From positions 1 through 37,930 of the forward strand of contig DATGIQ010000608.1 in NCBI GenBank assembly GCA_035295665.1: a stretch of 37,930 bases of DNA. Reading direction: 5' to 3'. The DNA is from DATGIQ01 sp035295665. Lineage in GTDB: Bacteria; Planctomycetota; Planctomycetia; Gemmatales; Gemmataceae. Positions 18,027 through 27,483 of this stretch are shown here, piece after piece (the stretch's first letter is position 1; each line of letters opens with the position of its first letter). The position numbers and the translations under genes are program-made. The notes under the pieces are model-generated. The model searched no databases and was not told the origin of the DNA. It saw nothing but the letters and a program-made list of their open reading frames with translations.

Positions 18027-19244
18027 GTGAAACCCGCGCTAATGAGTCTTGTGTTGCTGTCCCTGCTGGCCGGCCAACGCGGCTTCGCGCAGACCCCGTC
18101 CCCGCAAGCCGCGCCCGCCCAGACGGCACCCTCGGTGGAGGATTTCAAACCGGCCTCCTCCAACCAATCGGGCAAGCAGTATCCGCAGGTCAATTCCGAA
18201 CGCCGCGTGCGCTTCCGTATCGTTGCGCCGCAGGCCCAGAGCGTGCGGGTGCCCGAGTGGGGCGGAATCGCGTTGACGAAAGGAGAGGACGGCGCCTGGG
18301 TCGGCACCACGCGACCTCTGGACGAGGGGTTCCATTACTACCGGATCAACATTGACGGCGCTGATGTCCCCGACCCCGGCAGCAAGTTCTTTTACGGCGC
18401 CAGCCGCTGGGGCAGCGGCATCGAAATCCCGGCCCACGATGAAGACTTCTATGCCCTCAAGAATGTTCCGCACGGCCAGTTGCGCCAGAATCTGTACTTC
18501 TCGAAGAGCACCAATACCACGCGTCGCTGCTTCGTCTACACACCGCCCGATTATGACAAGAACACCATGGCACGCTATCCGGTGTTGTATCTGCAGCACG
18601 GCGCGGGCGAAGATGAGACCGGGTGGGGGAACCAGGGGCACGCGAACCTGATCATGGACAACCTCATCGCCGCGGGCAAGACTAAGCCGTTCATCATTGT
18701 GATGGATAATGGCGGCGGTAACGTCTTTGGTGGACGAGGGCGCGCTGCACCGCCTGGACGTGGCGGCTCCGGAGGGGCACCGGGCGCGCAGCCGCCCGGC
18801 GGCCGCGGCCGTGGGGGATTCGACTTCTCCGCGTTCAGCAAAATCATCATCGCGGAACTGATCCCTTTCATCGACTCCAACTATCGCACGCTTTCCGACC
18901 AGCCGCATCGCGCCATGGCGGGACTGTCGATGGGTGGCGCGCAGACAAGGCAGATCACCCTGGCCAATCTCGACAAGTTCTCGCATATTGGGCTTTTCAG
19001 CGGGGGCAGCCTTGCGGCCGATACTCCTGCGCTGGCCGACCCGCCGGCTTTTAAGCAGAAGGTCAAGGTACTGTTCGTCAGCTATGGCAGCAAGGAGAAC
19101 ACCACTGCTGCAAAGACCAACCACCAGGCACTGCAAAAGCTGGGCATCAAGAACATTTACTACGAATCTCCGAACACGGCTCACGAGTGGCAGAGCTGGC
19201 GGCGGAGCCTCTATCAATTTGCGCCGCTGCTGTTCCAGGATTAG
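18027..19244 (+). CDS. secreted CE1-type esterase (E-set plus alpha/beta-hydrolase)
   Basis: The product is 405 residues. GTG 18027 is chosen as start because GAGGAG lies eight bases upstream and a signal peptide follows at once (KPALMSLVLLSLLAGQRGFA). An E-set domain (about 45-140; VRFRIVAPQAQSVRV, GFHYYRINIDGADV) precedes a single esterase domain with YTPPDY, PVLYLQHGAGEDE, GLSMGG nucleophile Ser301 and TAHEW His386. A Gly/Arg/Pro-rich loop of about 35 residues interrupts the domain around residues 235-270, as in the paralogue at 14413 where the insert is Pro/Ala-rich. It is clearly a paralogue of the first half of that tandem enzyme. A carbohydrate-ester hydrolase acting outside the cytoplasm is well supported; the precise substrate is not. 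Confidence 0.9.
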   Translation: MKPALMSLVLLSLLAGQRGFAQTPSPQAAPAQTAPSVEDFKPASSNQSGKQYPQVNSERRVRFRIVAPQAQSVRVPEWGGIALTKGEDGAWVGTTRPLDEGFHYYRINIDGADVPDPGSKFFYGASRWGSGIEIPAHDEDFYALKNVPHGQLRQNLYFSKSTNTTRRCFVYTPPDYDKNTMARYPVLYLQHGAGEDETGWGNQGHANLIMDNLIAAGKTKPFIIVMDNGGGNVFGGRGRAAPPGRGGSGGAPGAQPPGGRGRGGFDFSAFSKIIIAELIPFIDSNYRTLSDQPHRAMAGLSMGGAQTRQITLANLDKFSHIGLFSGGSLAADTPALADPPAFKQKVKVLFVSYGSKENTTAAKTNHQALQKLGIKNIYYESPNTAHEWQSWRRSLYQFAPLLFQD

Positions 19245-19305
19245 TCGGCGGTGCGGCCCGCGCAGGACTGCTCGCACTTATGAATCGGGGACTCACCACG
19301 GGATG

Positions 19306-19335
19306 TTGGCGAGCGGCGATCGATTCGTGTAAGAT
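19306..19335 (+). promoter_or_regulatory. weak candidate promoter for the DUF1592-type gene
   Basis: TTGGCG (19306-19311) and TAAGAT (19330-19335) are 18 bases apart and about 70 bases before the start at 19405. This is a by-eye match only. Confidence 0.25.
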
Positions 19336-19404
19336 GAGGCCCAAATCGGAATCCCGAGGAATCGGCCGAGCGACCCGGCTCTCAACCAGGAATGAACATC
19401 CATT

Positions 19405-22182
19405 ATGGGCCACCGATCCTTTGCGAACGGGCGGAGCGATTCCCGTCTTCTTCTCGGACTGGCGATGCTGGCCTTGTTCGCCGCCCGGCCGGTCGGTGCA
19501 GCCGAGTCGTCTGGGCCCGATCAAACCTTCGTCCGTGACTACTGCACGAGTTGCCACAACGACGTGGCAAAAAAAGGCCGGCTTGACCTGACCAATTTGG
19601 CGTTTGACCCAAACGATTCCGCTAACCTGGCCGTCTGGATCAAGGTACATGACCGCGTGAAGGCTGGCGAGATGCCGCCCAGGAGTCGGGCTCGGCCCGA
19701 CGCCGCCCGGCTGAAGACCTTTGTTGAGGGCCTGGCACAGTCGATCATCACTGCGGAGCGGGCGGCCCTGGCGGGCGAGGGTCGGGCGATTCTGCGGCGG
19801 TTCAATCGCCAGGAATATGAAAACGGCTTGCGCGACCTGCTCGGGGTCCCGTGGGCGTCGATCGCCAACCGGCTGCCCGAAGACGGCGAAGCTTACCGCT
19901 TCAACAAAAGTGGCGAAGCACTCGACGTGTCCTACCTCCAAATCGCGCGGTTCATCGAGGCGGCCAACTACGCCATGCGGCTGGCAATGGCGACGCGCTT
20001 GGAGCGGCTGGCGACAATAACCCACAAGCTGTATGCCCGCGATGAGCGGAGCCTGCGCAACTGGTGGCCGCGCGAGAACGGGACCCTGCCCGATCGGCTC
20101 TCCTTCCCCGTGCTCGATGGGCACGCCCAGCCGGACGTCCGCGCGGGCCGTGCCCCGGCGACCAGCCCGGCGACCCGTGAGCGTGAGGCGGTCGGCAAGG
20201 TGTCGAGTATTTTCAGCGACGCGGGGGGCTACAGCTGGAACGGCTGGCGGGCGCCGGTGGCGGCACGGTACAAGCTGCGGATTGCCGGCTACACGATCTG
20301 GGTCGCCGGCGGCGGCGTGGCGCGCTGGTTCTTTGAAGGCCAGGGGGCCGAGAAGGCGCCGGTGTATCACACGCTCCTCTGGCACCGTCCGAACCTGGAC
20401 GAAGTTTACCCCGGCCGACGCAGTGAACCGATTGGCGTTTACGCGCAGGGCGGCGGCCGGACTCGCCCGATCGGGGCCGTCGATTTCACTCCCCAGCCGG
20501 CAGTCCATGATCTCGAAGTATTTCTGCTGATGAATGAGGTCGTGCGAACCGATGGCTCCCGGCTCTTCCGCACGCGCGTCAACGGCACGGACGAGCAGTA
20601 CGTTAATCCCCTGGCGACCGAGGACGGTATGCCCGGCTACGCCATCCAGTGGATTGAGGTTACAGGCCCGTTCTACGACGACCCGGTCGACGGGACGGGT
20701 TATCGACGGTTGTTCAATCAGTTGCGGCTAGTGCCATCGGAGCAGGTACGGTCGGGCGTGCCCCTGGAGATGGGCCCGACCGCGACCGCCAGCCCAGGTC
20801 CGGCGGGTGGACGTGGCATCCGCGGTGGGCGCGGTGGGCCAGGAGGCTTCGGCCGTCCCGCGGTGCGCGAAGCACTCTACGAGGTCGAATCGGCAGCGCC
20901 GCGCCAAGATGCCGAGCAGCTGTTGCGATCGTTCCTGAAGAAGGCGTATCGCCGGCCGGTCGTCGAGGCCGACGTGCAGCGGTTCCTGGCGTTGTTCGAC
21001 GAGCAATTCCAACAGGGCAACGGCTTCACTCGGTCCCTGCTGTCAGCATACGCGGCTATCCTGTCGTCACCGGGCTTTGTGTTTGTCGAGGAAAAGCCGG
21101 GCCAGCTCGATGACTACGCGCTGGCCACGCGGCTAGCCCTGTTCCTATGGAACTCGATCCCCGACGACACGCTGCGGGCACTGGCGGACCGCGGCACGCT
21201 GAGCAAGCCGGACGTGTTGCGGGCCCAGACCGAGCGGATGCTCAACGATCCCAAGGTGCGGCGCTTTGTCGAGGCGTTCACCGATTACTGGCTCGATTTG
21301 CGAAAGATCGATGACACGTCACCGTCCACCACGCTTTACAACGATTATGATCTCGACGACTCGCTCAAGCTGGCGGCGCTGGAGGAGACACGGCTGTTCT
21401 TCGCCGAACTGCTCCGCGCCGACCTGCCGGCGCGGAACATGGTCGATTCGGATTTTACATTCCTGAACGAGCGGCTGGCCGATCATTATGGCATCCGTGG
21501 CGTCTCCGGCGTCCACTTCCGCAGGGTGGAGCTTCCGCCGGACAGCTTGCGCGGTGGGCTGATGACGCAGGCCAGCGTCCTCAAGGTAACTGCCAACGGC
21601 ACGACGACCTCGCCGGTGCTGCGCGGCCACTGGATCACGGAGCGGATCCTGGGGTTGGAAACGCCACCACCGCCGCCGACGGTCGAGGCCGTCGAACCGG
21701 ACATCCGCGGTGCGGTGACCATTCGCCAGCAGCTAGAGAAGCACCGGGCCGATCCGAGCTGCGCGGCGTGCCATAGCAAGATGGACCCGCCAGGCTTCGC
21801 GCTGGAAAACTTCGATGTGATGGGCGGCTACCGCGAGCGCTACCGTGCGGTGTCCGACAAGGTGCCTCCCGTCAAGGGTTTCGGTATGAACGGGCAGGCG
21901 TTCGCGTTCCACTATGCCCTGCCGGCCGATTCCGCCGGCATGCTGCCCGACGGCCGGGCGTTCAAGAACGTGCGCGAGCTCAAGCATCTGTTGGTGCAAG
22001 ACGAAGTGCCGATCGCGCGCAACCTGATTCGGCAATTGACGATCTTCGCCACGGGCGCTCCGGTGCGGTTTTCCGACCGGAAGGAAATTGAAAAAATTGT
22101 TGACGCGGCCAAGGTGAGCCAGTATGGCGTGCGTAGTATAATTCATGCGATCGTGCAAAGTGAGCTGTTCCGCAACAAGTAG
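19405..22182 (+). CDS. PSCyt-DUF1587-DUF1595-DUF1592-DUF1588-DUF1585 secreted cytochrome-like protein
   Basis: The 925-residue product has a signal peptide (about residues 14-33) and an N-terminal heme c motif CTSCH at 47-51. The domain series is characteristic of planctomycete DUF1592 proteins. DUF1587 (about 120-185) contains RRFNRQEYENGLRDLLGV. DUF1595 (about 505-570) contains LLRSFLKKAYRRPVVEADV. DUF1592 (about 575-700) contains SPGFVFVEE and ALATRLALFLWNSIPDD. DUF1588 (about 715-815) ends in CAACHSKMDPPGFALENFD with a second CxxCH at 786-790, and DUF1585 is C-terminal. A middle region of about 300 residues looks beta-rich and may bind substrate. Its partner, DUF1552, follows directly. 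Redox function through heme is inferred from the motifs. Confidence 0.94.
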   Translation: MGHRSFANGRSDSRLLLGLAMLALFAARPVGAAESSGPDQTFVRDYCTSCHNDVAKKGRLDLTNLAFDPNDSANLAVWIKVHDRVKAGEMPPRSRARPDAARLKTFVEGLAQSIITAERAALAGEGRAILRRFNRQEYENGLRDLLGVPWASIANRLPEDGEAYRFNKSGEALDVSYLQIARFIEAANYAMRLAMATRLERLATITHKLYARDERSLRNWWPRENGTLPDRLSFPVLDGHAQPDVRAGRAPATSPATREREAVGKVSSIFSDAGGYSWNGWRAPVAARYKLRIAGYTIWVAGGGVARWFFEGQGAEKAPVYHTLLWHRPNLDEVYPGRRSEPIGVYAQGGGRTRPIGAVDFTPQPAVHDLEVFLLMNEVVRTDGSRLFRTRVNGTDEQYVNPLATEDGMPGYAIQWIEVTGPFYDDPVDGTGYRRLFNQLRLVPSEQVRSGVPLEMGPTATASPGPAGGRGIRGGRGGPGGFGRPAVREALYEVESAAPRQDAEQLLRSFLKKAYRRPVVEADVQRFLALFDEQFQQGNGFTRSLLSAYAAILSSPGFVFVEEKPGQLDDYALATRLALFLWNSIPDDTLRALADRGTLSKPDVLRAQTERMLNDPKVRRFVEAFTDYWLDLRKIDDTSPSTTLYNDYDLDDSLKLAALEETRLFFAELLRADLPARNMVDSDFTFLNERLADHYGIRGVSGVHFRRVELPPDSLRGGLMTQASVLKVTANGTTTSPVLRGHWITERILGLETPPPPPTVEAVEPDIRGAVTIRQQLEKHRADPSCAACHSKMDPPGFALENFDVMGGYRERYRAVSDKVPPVKGFGMNGQAFAFHYALPADSAGMLPDGRAFKNVRELKHLLVQDEVPIARNLIRQLTIFATGAPVRFSDRKEIEKIVDAAKVSQYGVRSIIHAIVQSELFRNK

Positions 22183-22194
22183 GGAAGAGCAGCG

Positions 22195-23514
22195 ATGAAC
22201 CCGCAAGCCGGCTCAACGTTCCGGGGTCCCTTCGTATCCACGCGGCGGCCGATCTCTCGGCGGCGCTTTCTCCGCGGCGCGGCGGTGGCGATGGCCCTGC
22301 CATTGTTGGAATCGATGCGGGGGCCATTCACGCGGGCTGCCAGCCCGGTACCACGGCGAATGTTCTGCATCTGTAACAATCTCGGCGTCTTGCCGGAGCC
22401 GTTCTTTCCCAAGGCCGCTGGCCGTGATTACATGCCCTCGCCGTACCTGCAGCTGCTCCAAGAGCACCGCGCCAACTTTACCGTGCTGAGCGGCGTGTCG
22501 CACCCGTCGGTGGACGGCGGGCACGCCACGGACATCAGCTTTCTGACGGCGGCCCCGCACCCGTCCGGCAGCTCGTTCCGCAACTCGATCTCGCTCGACC
22601 AATTCGTGGCCGAGCGGATCGGCATATTCACGCGGTTCCCGTCGCTGACGCTAGCGGTCAACGGTGGCCGCAGCCTGTCGTGGACGCGCACCGGCGTGGC
22701 GATTCCACCGGAGGGCCAGGCCTCGCGCGTGTTCAACCAGCTCTTCCTGCAAGGCTCGCAGGCCGAAATCGAGGCTCAGATCCGCGAACTCGACACGGGG
22801 CGAAGTATCCTGGACGTGGTTGCCGGGCAGGCCAAAGACCTCCAGCGGAACGTCGGTGCCCGCGACCGCAGCCGGCTCGACCAGTATTTTTCCAGCATCC
22901 GCGACCTGGAGCATCGGTTCCAGGAGTCGCGCGGCTGGGCTCATAAGCCGAAGCCGAGAGTCAAGGCCAGCCCGCCGATCGACCCGGCCAGCCCGGCGCA
23001 GTACATGGCCAAGGTGCAGATCATGTACGACCTGACGCGCCTGGCCTTCGAGACCGATTCGACCCGCGCGATTACGCTGATGCTCAACAGCGTCGGCACC
23101 CCGGTTGTGCAGATCGCTGGCGCGACGATCACTGACAGCTATCACAACCTGTCGCACCACGGCATGGCCGAAGAAAAACTGACGCAGCTCAAGGTGATCG
23201 ACGCATGGCACATGAAGCTGCTTGCCGACCTGTTCAACGGTCTGAAGTCGGCCAAGGAAGAGGGCGCGACCCTTCTTGACCGCACGATGGTTTTGTACGG
23301 CTCAAACCTGGGCGACGCCAACGCACACTCAACGACGAACCTGCCGACGCTCCTGGCCGGCGGCGGCTTCCGGCATGGCCAGCACCTGGCCTTCGACCGC
23401 AGCCGCAACTACCCGCTGCCGAACCTATTCGTGTCGATGTTGCAGCGGATGGGGATCGAGGCGACGAGCTTCGGTCCGTCAACGGGCACGATACGAGGCC
23501 TGGAAATGGTTTGA
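22195..23514 (+). CDS. DUF1552 family protein (Tat-exported)
   Basis: The 439-residue product starts 12 bases after the DUF1592-type gene, so the two are one operon. The N-terminus holds a Tat signal, SRRRFLRGAAVAMALPLLES. DUF1552 signatures include RRMFCICNNLGVLPEPFFPK, FTVLSGVSHPSVDGGHATDISFLT and SISLDQFVAE. Further on are DLTRLAFETDSTRAITLML, SYHNLSHHGMAEEKL and a terminal LYGSNLGDANAHSTTNLPTLLAGGGF. The fold is distantly related to DUF1501 and sulfatases. It pairs with DUF1592 proteins as DUF1501 pairs with DUF1549/DUF1553 proteins. The biochemical role of these pairs is not known. The family call is secure. Confidence 0.94.
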   Translation: MNPQAGSTFRGPFVSTRRPISRRRFLRGAAVAMALPLLESMRGPFTRAASPVPRRMFCICNNLGVLPEPFFPKAAGRDYMPSPYLQLLQEHRANFTVLSGVSHPSVDGGHATDISFLTAAPHPSGSSFRNSISLDQFVAERIGIFTRFPSLTLAVNGGRSLSWTRTGVAIPPEGQASRVFNQLFLQGSQAEIEAQIRELDTGRSILDVVAGQAKDLQRNVGARDRSRLDQYFSSIRDLEHRFQESRGWAHKPKPRVKASPPIDPASPAQYMAKVQIMYDLTRLAFETDSTRAITLMLNSVGTPVVQIAGATITDSYHNLSHHGMAEEKLTQLKVIDAWHMKLLADLFNGLKSAKEEGATLLDRTMVLYGSNLGDANAHSTTNLPTLLAGGGFRHGQHLAFDRSRNYPLPNLFVSMLQRMGIEATSFGPSTGTIRGLEMV

Positions 23515-23517
23515 GCC

Positions 23518-24072
23518 ATGATGTACGCTCGAACGATCGGCTGGGCACTTCTCAGCGGCCTGGCCGGGCTGGCCATCGCGGCGCCCGCCGATGGCCCGGT
23601 GACTATCACTTTCGATAAGGCCGAAACTGGCAAGCCGATGCCGAGCTACACGGACCAAGGCGTCGTGTTCGCCCTGGCGCACCGGCCGACCAAGAGCCGC
23701 GCTGCTGGCCGAGTAATGTTCTTCCCACATTTGAAGACACCACGGAAGGGCATTCTCAACGCGATGGCGAATGAATCGATCCCGGTGGAGGTCCGCTTTC
23801 CGAAGCCGGTAGCGAGCGTAACGCTGGTGTTGTGGGGTTCGATCGGCAGCGCGGCCGTTGTCGAGGCATACGGCAAGGACGACAACGTCGTGGACCGGGC
23901 ATCACGAGACAGGGTGCCGGAACGAACCAGTCCGGAGCAGCCGATCCCAAGCTTCGATCTGACGGTGAAGGCCTCGGCGATTGGGTACATCCGCTTTTCC
24001 GGCGCGCCGCCGGGCGGCTACTTGGTATGCGACGAGGTGCGCTTCACGCTGCTAGCCGACCCGGCGAAATGA
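23518..24072 (+). CDS. small secreted protein of unknown function
   Basis: The 184-residue product begins three bases after the DUF1552 stop and should be translated from the same message. A signal peptide is visible (residues 4-22, ARTIGWALLSGLAGLAIAA). The mature part looks all-beta: VTITFDKAETGKPMPSYTDQG, IPVEVRFPKPVASVTLVLWG, GSAAVVEAYGKDDNVV and IGYIRFSGAPPGGYLVCDEVRF. This jelly-roll-like pattern resembles carbohydrate-binding or PEP-CTERM-type secreted modules. There is no catalytic motif and no sorting signal at the C-terminus. Its place in the DUF1592-DUF1552 operon suggests an accessory to that system. Confidence 0.8.
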   Translation: MMYARTIGWALLSGLAGLAIAAPADGPVTITFDKAETGKPMPSYTDQGVVFALAHRPTKSRAAGRVMFFPHLKTPRKGILNAMANESIPVEVRFPKPVASVTLVLWGSIGSAAVVEAYGKDDNVVDRASRDRVPERTSPEQPIPSFDLTVKASAIGYIRFSGAPPGGYLVCDEVRFTLLADPAK

Positions 24073-24095
24073 GTCGGGAGGATGCCGCGGCCCGA

Positions 24096-24896
24096 TCAGC
24101 GAACAAATCGTGCCGGGCAGACATGGCGAAGGAGGTCTGGCAACAGGACGCCGTTCGAAAAGGACTCAATATCGACAGAGCACCAAGGGAAAAGCGATCC
24201 GGCAGCCCGAATCCGCAGGCGCCGCCCACCACGGCCCACTTGGATGTACAGGGCTGCAATCTGGTCCCACGGCAATGTCTTTCCCTTGTAGCGAATGGCT
24301 TGGCGGCTCAGCTCGAGCGGTCCGAACGTGACGCTTTGACCACTATCCAGGGCCCGCTTCGCCGGGGCAATGATTTGGTCGATCGCACGCTGATAAATGA
24401 AGGAAATTAAACCTTGATAGTCTCGAACCATGCGCCGAATGGGGAACGTACGGCCATCGCGCGTGGTGATGTGGAAATCGCCGAGGGGCCGAGGACTTAC
24501 GAGCGCGGTGATCTCGTTCCAGCGGATGATGGAGGTGGATTGCTTTTCGACCACAACCAGCGCCTGGCGGTAAATGACATAAGCCCATCGGGGTGCGCGT
24601 CGCCCCAGGCCGCTCTTGCTCCATCCTCCCAGACACGTGCCGGAGCCCAGCAGCCCAAGACCGCCGGCTATGGAGAGGATCGTTCGCGCAGGTAGCACGT
24701 CCTTCTGATTCGCCGGCACGTTGCAGTAAACGAAGGCGCACAGACTCGCCACTCCCAGGAAAAGGAATCCAGCGAAGAACAAAAGGATGGCCTTGATATA
24801 CGCCGGAGCCTCGCGGTGGACCTGGAGCGGCTGGCCCAGGGTACCGACTTCGGGAGGAAGCCCCAGCACCGACTCGATCTCGAAAGCCGTGGTCAT
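24096..24896 (-). CDS. DUF6585-like membrane protein
   Basis: The product is 266 residues from the ATG at 24896; codons upstream in frame (to 25124) look non-coding. Two hydrophobic helices are visible at about residues 34-58 and 71-92, joined by a short loop. The rest is a soluble domain rich in beta strands resembling a PH-like fold: WAYVIYRQALVVVEKQSTSIIRWNEITAL, then FGPLELSRQAIRYKGKTLPWDQIAALYIQ. The tandem pattern of a self-described strand followed by a W-x2-I motif is that of DUF6585 proteins. It ends 23 bases from the convergent small secreted gene. The function is unknown, and the family assignment is from memory of the pattern. Confidence 0.75.
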   Translation of the reverse strand: MTTAFEIESVLGLPPEVGTLGQPLQVHREAPAYIKAILLFFAGFLFLGVASLCAFVYCNVPANQKDVLPARTILSIAGGLGLLGSGTCLGGWSKSGLGRRAPRWAYVIYRQALVVVEKQSTSIIRWNEITALVSPRPLGDFHITTRDGRTFPIRRMVRDYQGLISFIYQRAIDQIIAPAKRALDSGQSVTFGPLELSRQAIRYKGKTLPWDQIAALYIQVGRGGRRLRIRAAGSLFPWCSVDIESFSNGVLLPDLLRHVCPARFVR

Positions 24897-25151
24897 GAGT
24901 AGACTCGTATCGATGCACGAATGGGTAGCCCGTCGCGTTTTGCACATTGCGCGAGGCGAACCGGGACCAAGTCGATAATGGTGAACAGTAGTCTGGATAA
25001 AGGTTAGTTCACAGCCCGCGCGCTGGCAAATGGGTGTCGCTCGAGCGCGGACCGGCTGGCGGTAATGGCCCACCCAGGCGATCCGCCGGTCTCCGAACCC
25101 GAAGAGACCGCTCGCATGCGCCAACGGATAGCCCGCTCCTACAATGCCTCC

Positions 25152-25496
25152 ATGCGACCCCTTGTCCGCCTCTGTCTGCTAATCGCCGTTCCGCTTGTTG
25201 GCCTCTTCCTGGTTGCCGTGGCTGTCCTTCTTTTCGCCGATGCCCAAGATCTCAAATCTCGCTCGGCCAGGATTGCCGTCGGAATGCCGCGTGAGCAGGT
25301 AGAGGGCATACTTGGCCCGCCGGTACTCGTGCTGCGCCGGCCGGCCGGAAGGGGCGCCGCATTGCTTTGGGCGGACCAGTTTTGGCAGGTAGATGTTGTA
25401 ACCGGGCCAGACGGCCGGGCAGAGTCCGTTGGCTGCGTCCCCTCAGACAGCTTGTATCGGCGGACCGTGGGCCGCCTTATCTCACTTCCCAAGTAA
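25152..25496 (+). CDS. small membrane-anchored BamE/SmpA-like protein
   Basis: The product is 114 residues from ATG 25152, which places one transmembrane segment (RLCLLIAVPLVGLFLVAVAV) directly at the N-terminus. Starts at 25065 or 25116 are equally without a good ribosome site, so the start is uncertain. After the helix comes SARIAVGMPREQVEGILGPP, the helix-turn motif typical of SmpA/OmlA/BamE folds, followed by strands containing ALLWADQFWQVDVVTGPDGR. Planctomycetes have many such single-pass proteins of unknown role. Its 3' end overlaps the upstream in-frame extension of the GH13 gene, which argues that the GH13 start lies further downstream. Confidence 0.65.
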   Translation: MRPLVRLCLLIAVPLVGLFLVAVAVLLFADAQDLKSRSARIAVGMPREQVEGILGPPVLVLRRPAGRGAALLWADQFWQVDVVTGPDGRAESVGCVPSDSLYRRTVGRLISLPK

Positions 25497-25572
25497 TCCA
25501 TCGTGCACCCGTCATCGCAGACACCGCGCGATACAATTGCCGGGTCGGTCACAGATGCACTTCCCCGCGCCG

Positions 25573-27483
25573 ATGGACAAAAAGCGAGACCCAATGGACT
25601 ACCTTCCCTTGAACCTGCTCGGAGCCCGCGAGATTAGCCCCAGCATCCTCTCCTTCGGCATTTTCCTTCCAGGTGTTGATCCCGCCCAGGGATATGCGGT
25701 TTCCGTTAAGATCATTCACGAGACCGACCAGTACCTGCAATCGGTGCCGCCCGTCATGATTACTCAGGCGCATTCCGTCGATCCGACCTATGGCGACTAC
25801 TGGTCGAGCCAAATCAACCTGAGCCAGACAGCACCACCGGCCCGCGCAAGCGCGTTCGGCAAGCCGGGCCTGTATGTCTATCGTTATGTCATCCACAGTC
25901 CGAAGCACGGCGACCTCGACTTCATCATCGATCCGTTCGCGCGTGAGTCCGGCGTGGGCGAGCTTTCGGCCATCACGGTCGGTGGCAAGCCTTATACCTT
26001 CAGCGCGACAGAGACATCGTGGAAAACACCGGCCCTGAAAAATGTCATCCTCTACGAGCTGATGATCAGTGAATTTGGGAACGATATCGACGGAACGATC
26101 GCGCACCTACCGTACTTGGCAGACCTGGGTATCAACTGCATCGAGATCATGCCCGTGTCCAACGTCGAGAATACCATCGACTGGGGCTACGACCCAATTG
26201 GTTATTTCTCGTTGGCGCCGCGTTTCGGCAAGCTAACCGATTTCCAGCGGCTCGTAGACGTGGCCCACCAAAACGGGATCGCGGTCATCGTCGATTCGGT
26301 TTACGGCCACACGGCCGACGATTTTCCTTATGCTCAGCTTTACAATGCGTTGGCAGGCGACCTGGCCAACCCATTTATCGGTCCGTTTGCCCTGCCGTCC
26401 AATCAGAAGTATGGCCAGAGCACGTGTTTCGCCAAGAAGCTGACACAGGATTTTTTCTACAGTGTCAATCGATATTGGCTGGAGACGTTTCACGTGGACG
26501 GCTTTCGCTTCGATGATGTGCCAGAGTATTGGGACGGGCCGATCGGTCAGGGATACGCCAATCTCGCGTACTCGACCTACCAGTTCATCAAATCGAAGGC
26601 GGGAACGACGGACCATTTTCAGCGCTTCTTCGACACTGGCGGGGACGTCCATCTGATCCAGATCGCAGAATACCTGCCGGCGCCGCCGGATATTCTCTAC
26701 GGCAGTTACAGCACAGGCACCTGGCAAGACGGCACTCTCGGCGCAGCTGTCGCCTGTGCCGCCGGGGCCGGGGGGGCCATTGAGCAACTGGGGCTGCAAC
26801 TTGGCCTGAATGGCTATCCGGAATCGGTCACCGCCAATGGCGAAACGCTCCCCAAGACTGCGTTGCAATACATCGAAAACCACGACCACAAGCGGTTCAT
26901 CTGCAACTTCGGCGTCGTTCCGGTGGACCGCGACCCTTCGGACATCGCGCAAGATGTCTTGCTGCAAACCGGAGATCGCAACGGCAAGTGGTTCAAGGTA
27001 CAACCGTACCTGATTGCGCTCCTGACTGCCAAGGGGACGCCGATGTTGTCCGCAGGTCAGGAATTCTGCGAAGACTACTATGTACCGGATACCGGTTATG
27101 GCCGGGTGATGCTGTTTCGACCCATGCAGTGGAACTATTTCTACGACGGCATTGGTCAGGCCATTGTCCAGCTGGTGCGCAAGCTGACGAAGATCCGTCT
27201 GGCTGGTGCGGAGTTCCAGGGGGGCGCCCATTTTTTCTACAACGACAACGAACGCTTTAATTCCAAGGGACTGCTCGCATTTTCGCGCCAGAGCGGCACC
27301 GCCTTCAGCCTGGTCGTGGTCAATTTCACGGACCAAACCCAGACAACAAGTTTTGCCTTCCCGTTCGGCGGCACCTACGTGGAAAAGCTCGACGGTCAGC
27401 AGAACCTTACCAACGTCGCTGCAAATGCGGAGCAGCCAATCAGCGTGCCCAGTAACTACGGCTGCATTTGGACGCGGACGTGA
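25573..27483 (+). CDS. cytoplasmic GH13 (alpha-amylase superfamily) enzyme
   Basis: The product is about 637 residues from ATG 25573; ATG 25594 and 25555 are alternatives. There is no signal peptide. Residues 1-140 form a beta-rich N-domain. The TIM barrel then shows the GH13 regions: region I IVDSVYGH (Asp241; the usual Asn before His is Gly), region II VDGFRFDDV with nucleophile Asp314, region III IQIAEYLP with acid/base Glu366, and region IV ENHDHKRF with Asp438. A short C-terminal beta domain closes the chain (LVVVNFTDQTQTTSFAFPFGG). The N-domain-plus-barrel layout recalls glycogen branching or debranching enzymes. With the catalytic triad intact it should act on alpha-glucans, probably storage glucan, but branching versus hydrolysis cannot be decided. 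Confidence 0.9.
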   Translation: MDKKRDPMDYLPLNLLGAREISPSILSFGIFLPGVDPAQGYAVSVKIIHETDQYLQSVPPVMITQAHSVDPTYGDYWSSQINLSQTAPPARASAFGKPGLYVYRYVIHSPKHGDLDFIIDPFARESGVGELSAITVGGKPYTFSATETSWKTPALKNVILYELMISEFGNDIDGTIAHLPYLADLGINCIEIMPVSNVENTIDWGYDPIGYFSLAPRFGKLTDFQRLVDVAHQNGIAVIVDSVYGHTADDFPYAQLYNALAGDLANPFIGPFALPSNQKYGQSTCFAKKLTQDFFYSVNRYWLETFHVDGFRFDDVPEYWDGPIGQGYANLAYSTYQFIKSKAGTTDHFQRFFDTGGDVHLIQIAEYLPAPPDILYGSYSTGTWQDGTLGAAVACAAGAGGAIEQLGLQLGLNGYPESVTANGETLPKTALQYIENHDHKRFICNFGVVPVDRDPSDIAQDVLLQTGDRNGKWFKVQPYLIALLTAKGTPMLSAGQEFCEDYYVPDTGYGRVMLFRPMQWNYFYDGIGQAIVQLVRKLTKIRLAGAEFQGGAHFFYNDNERFNSKGLLAFSRQSGTAFSLVVVNFTDQTQTTSFAFPFGGTYVEKLDGQQNLTNVAANAEQPISVPSNYGCIWTRT

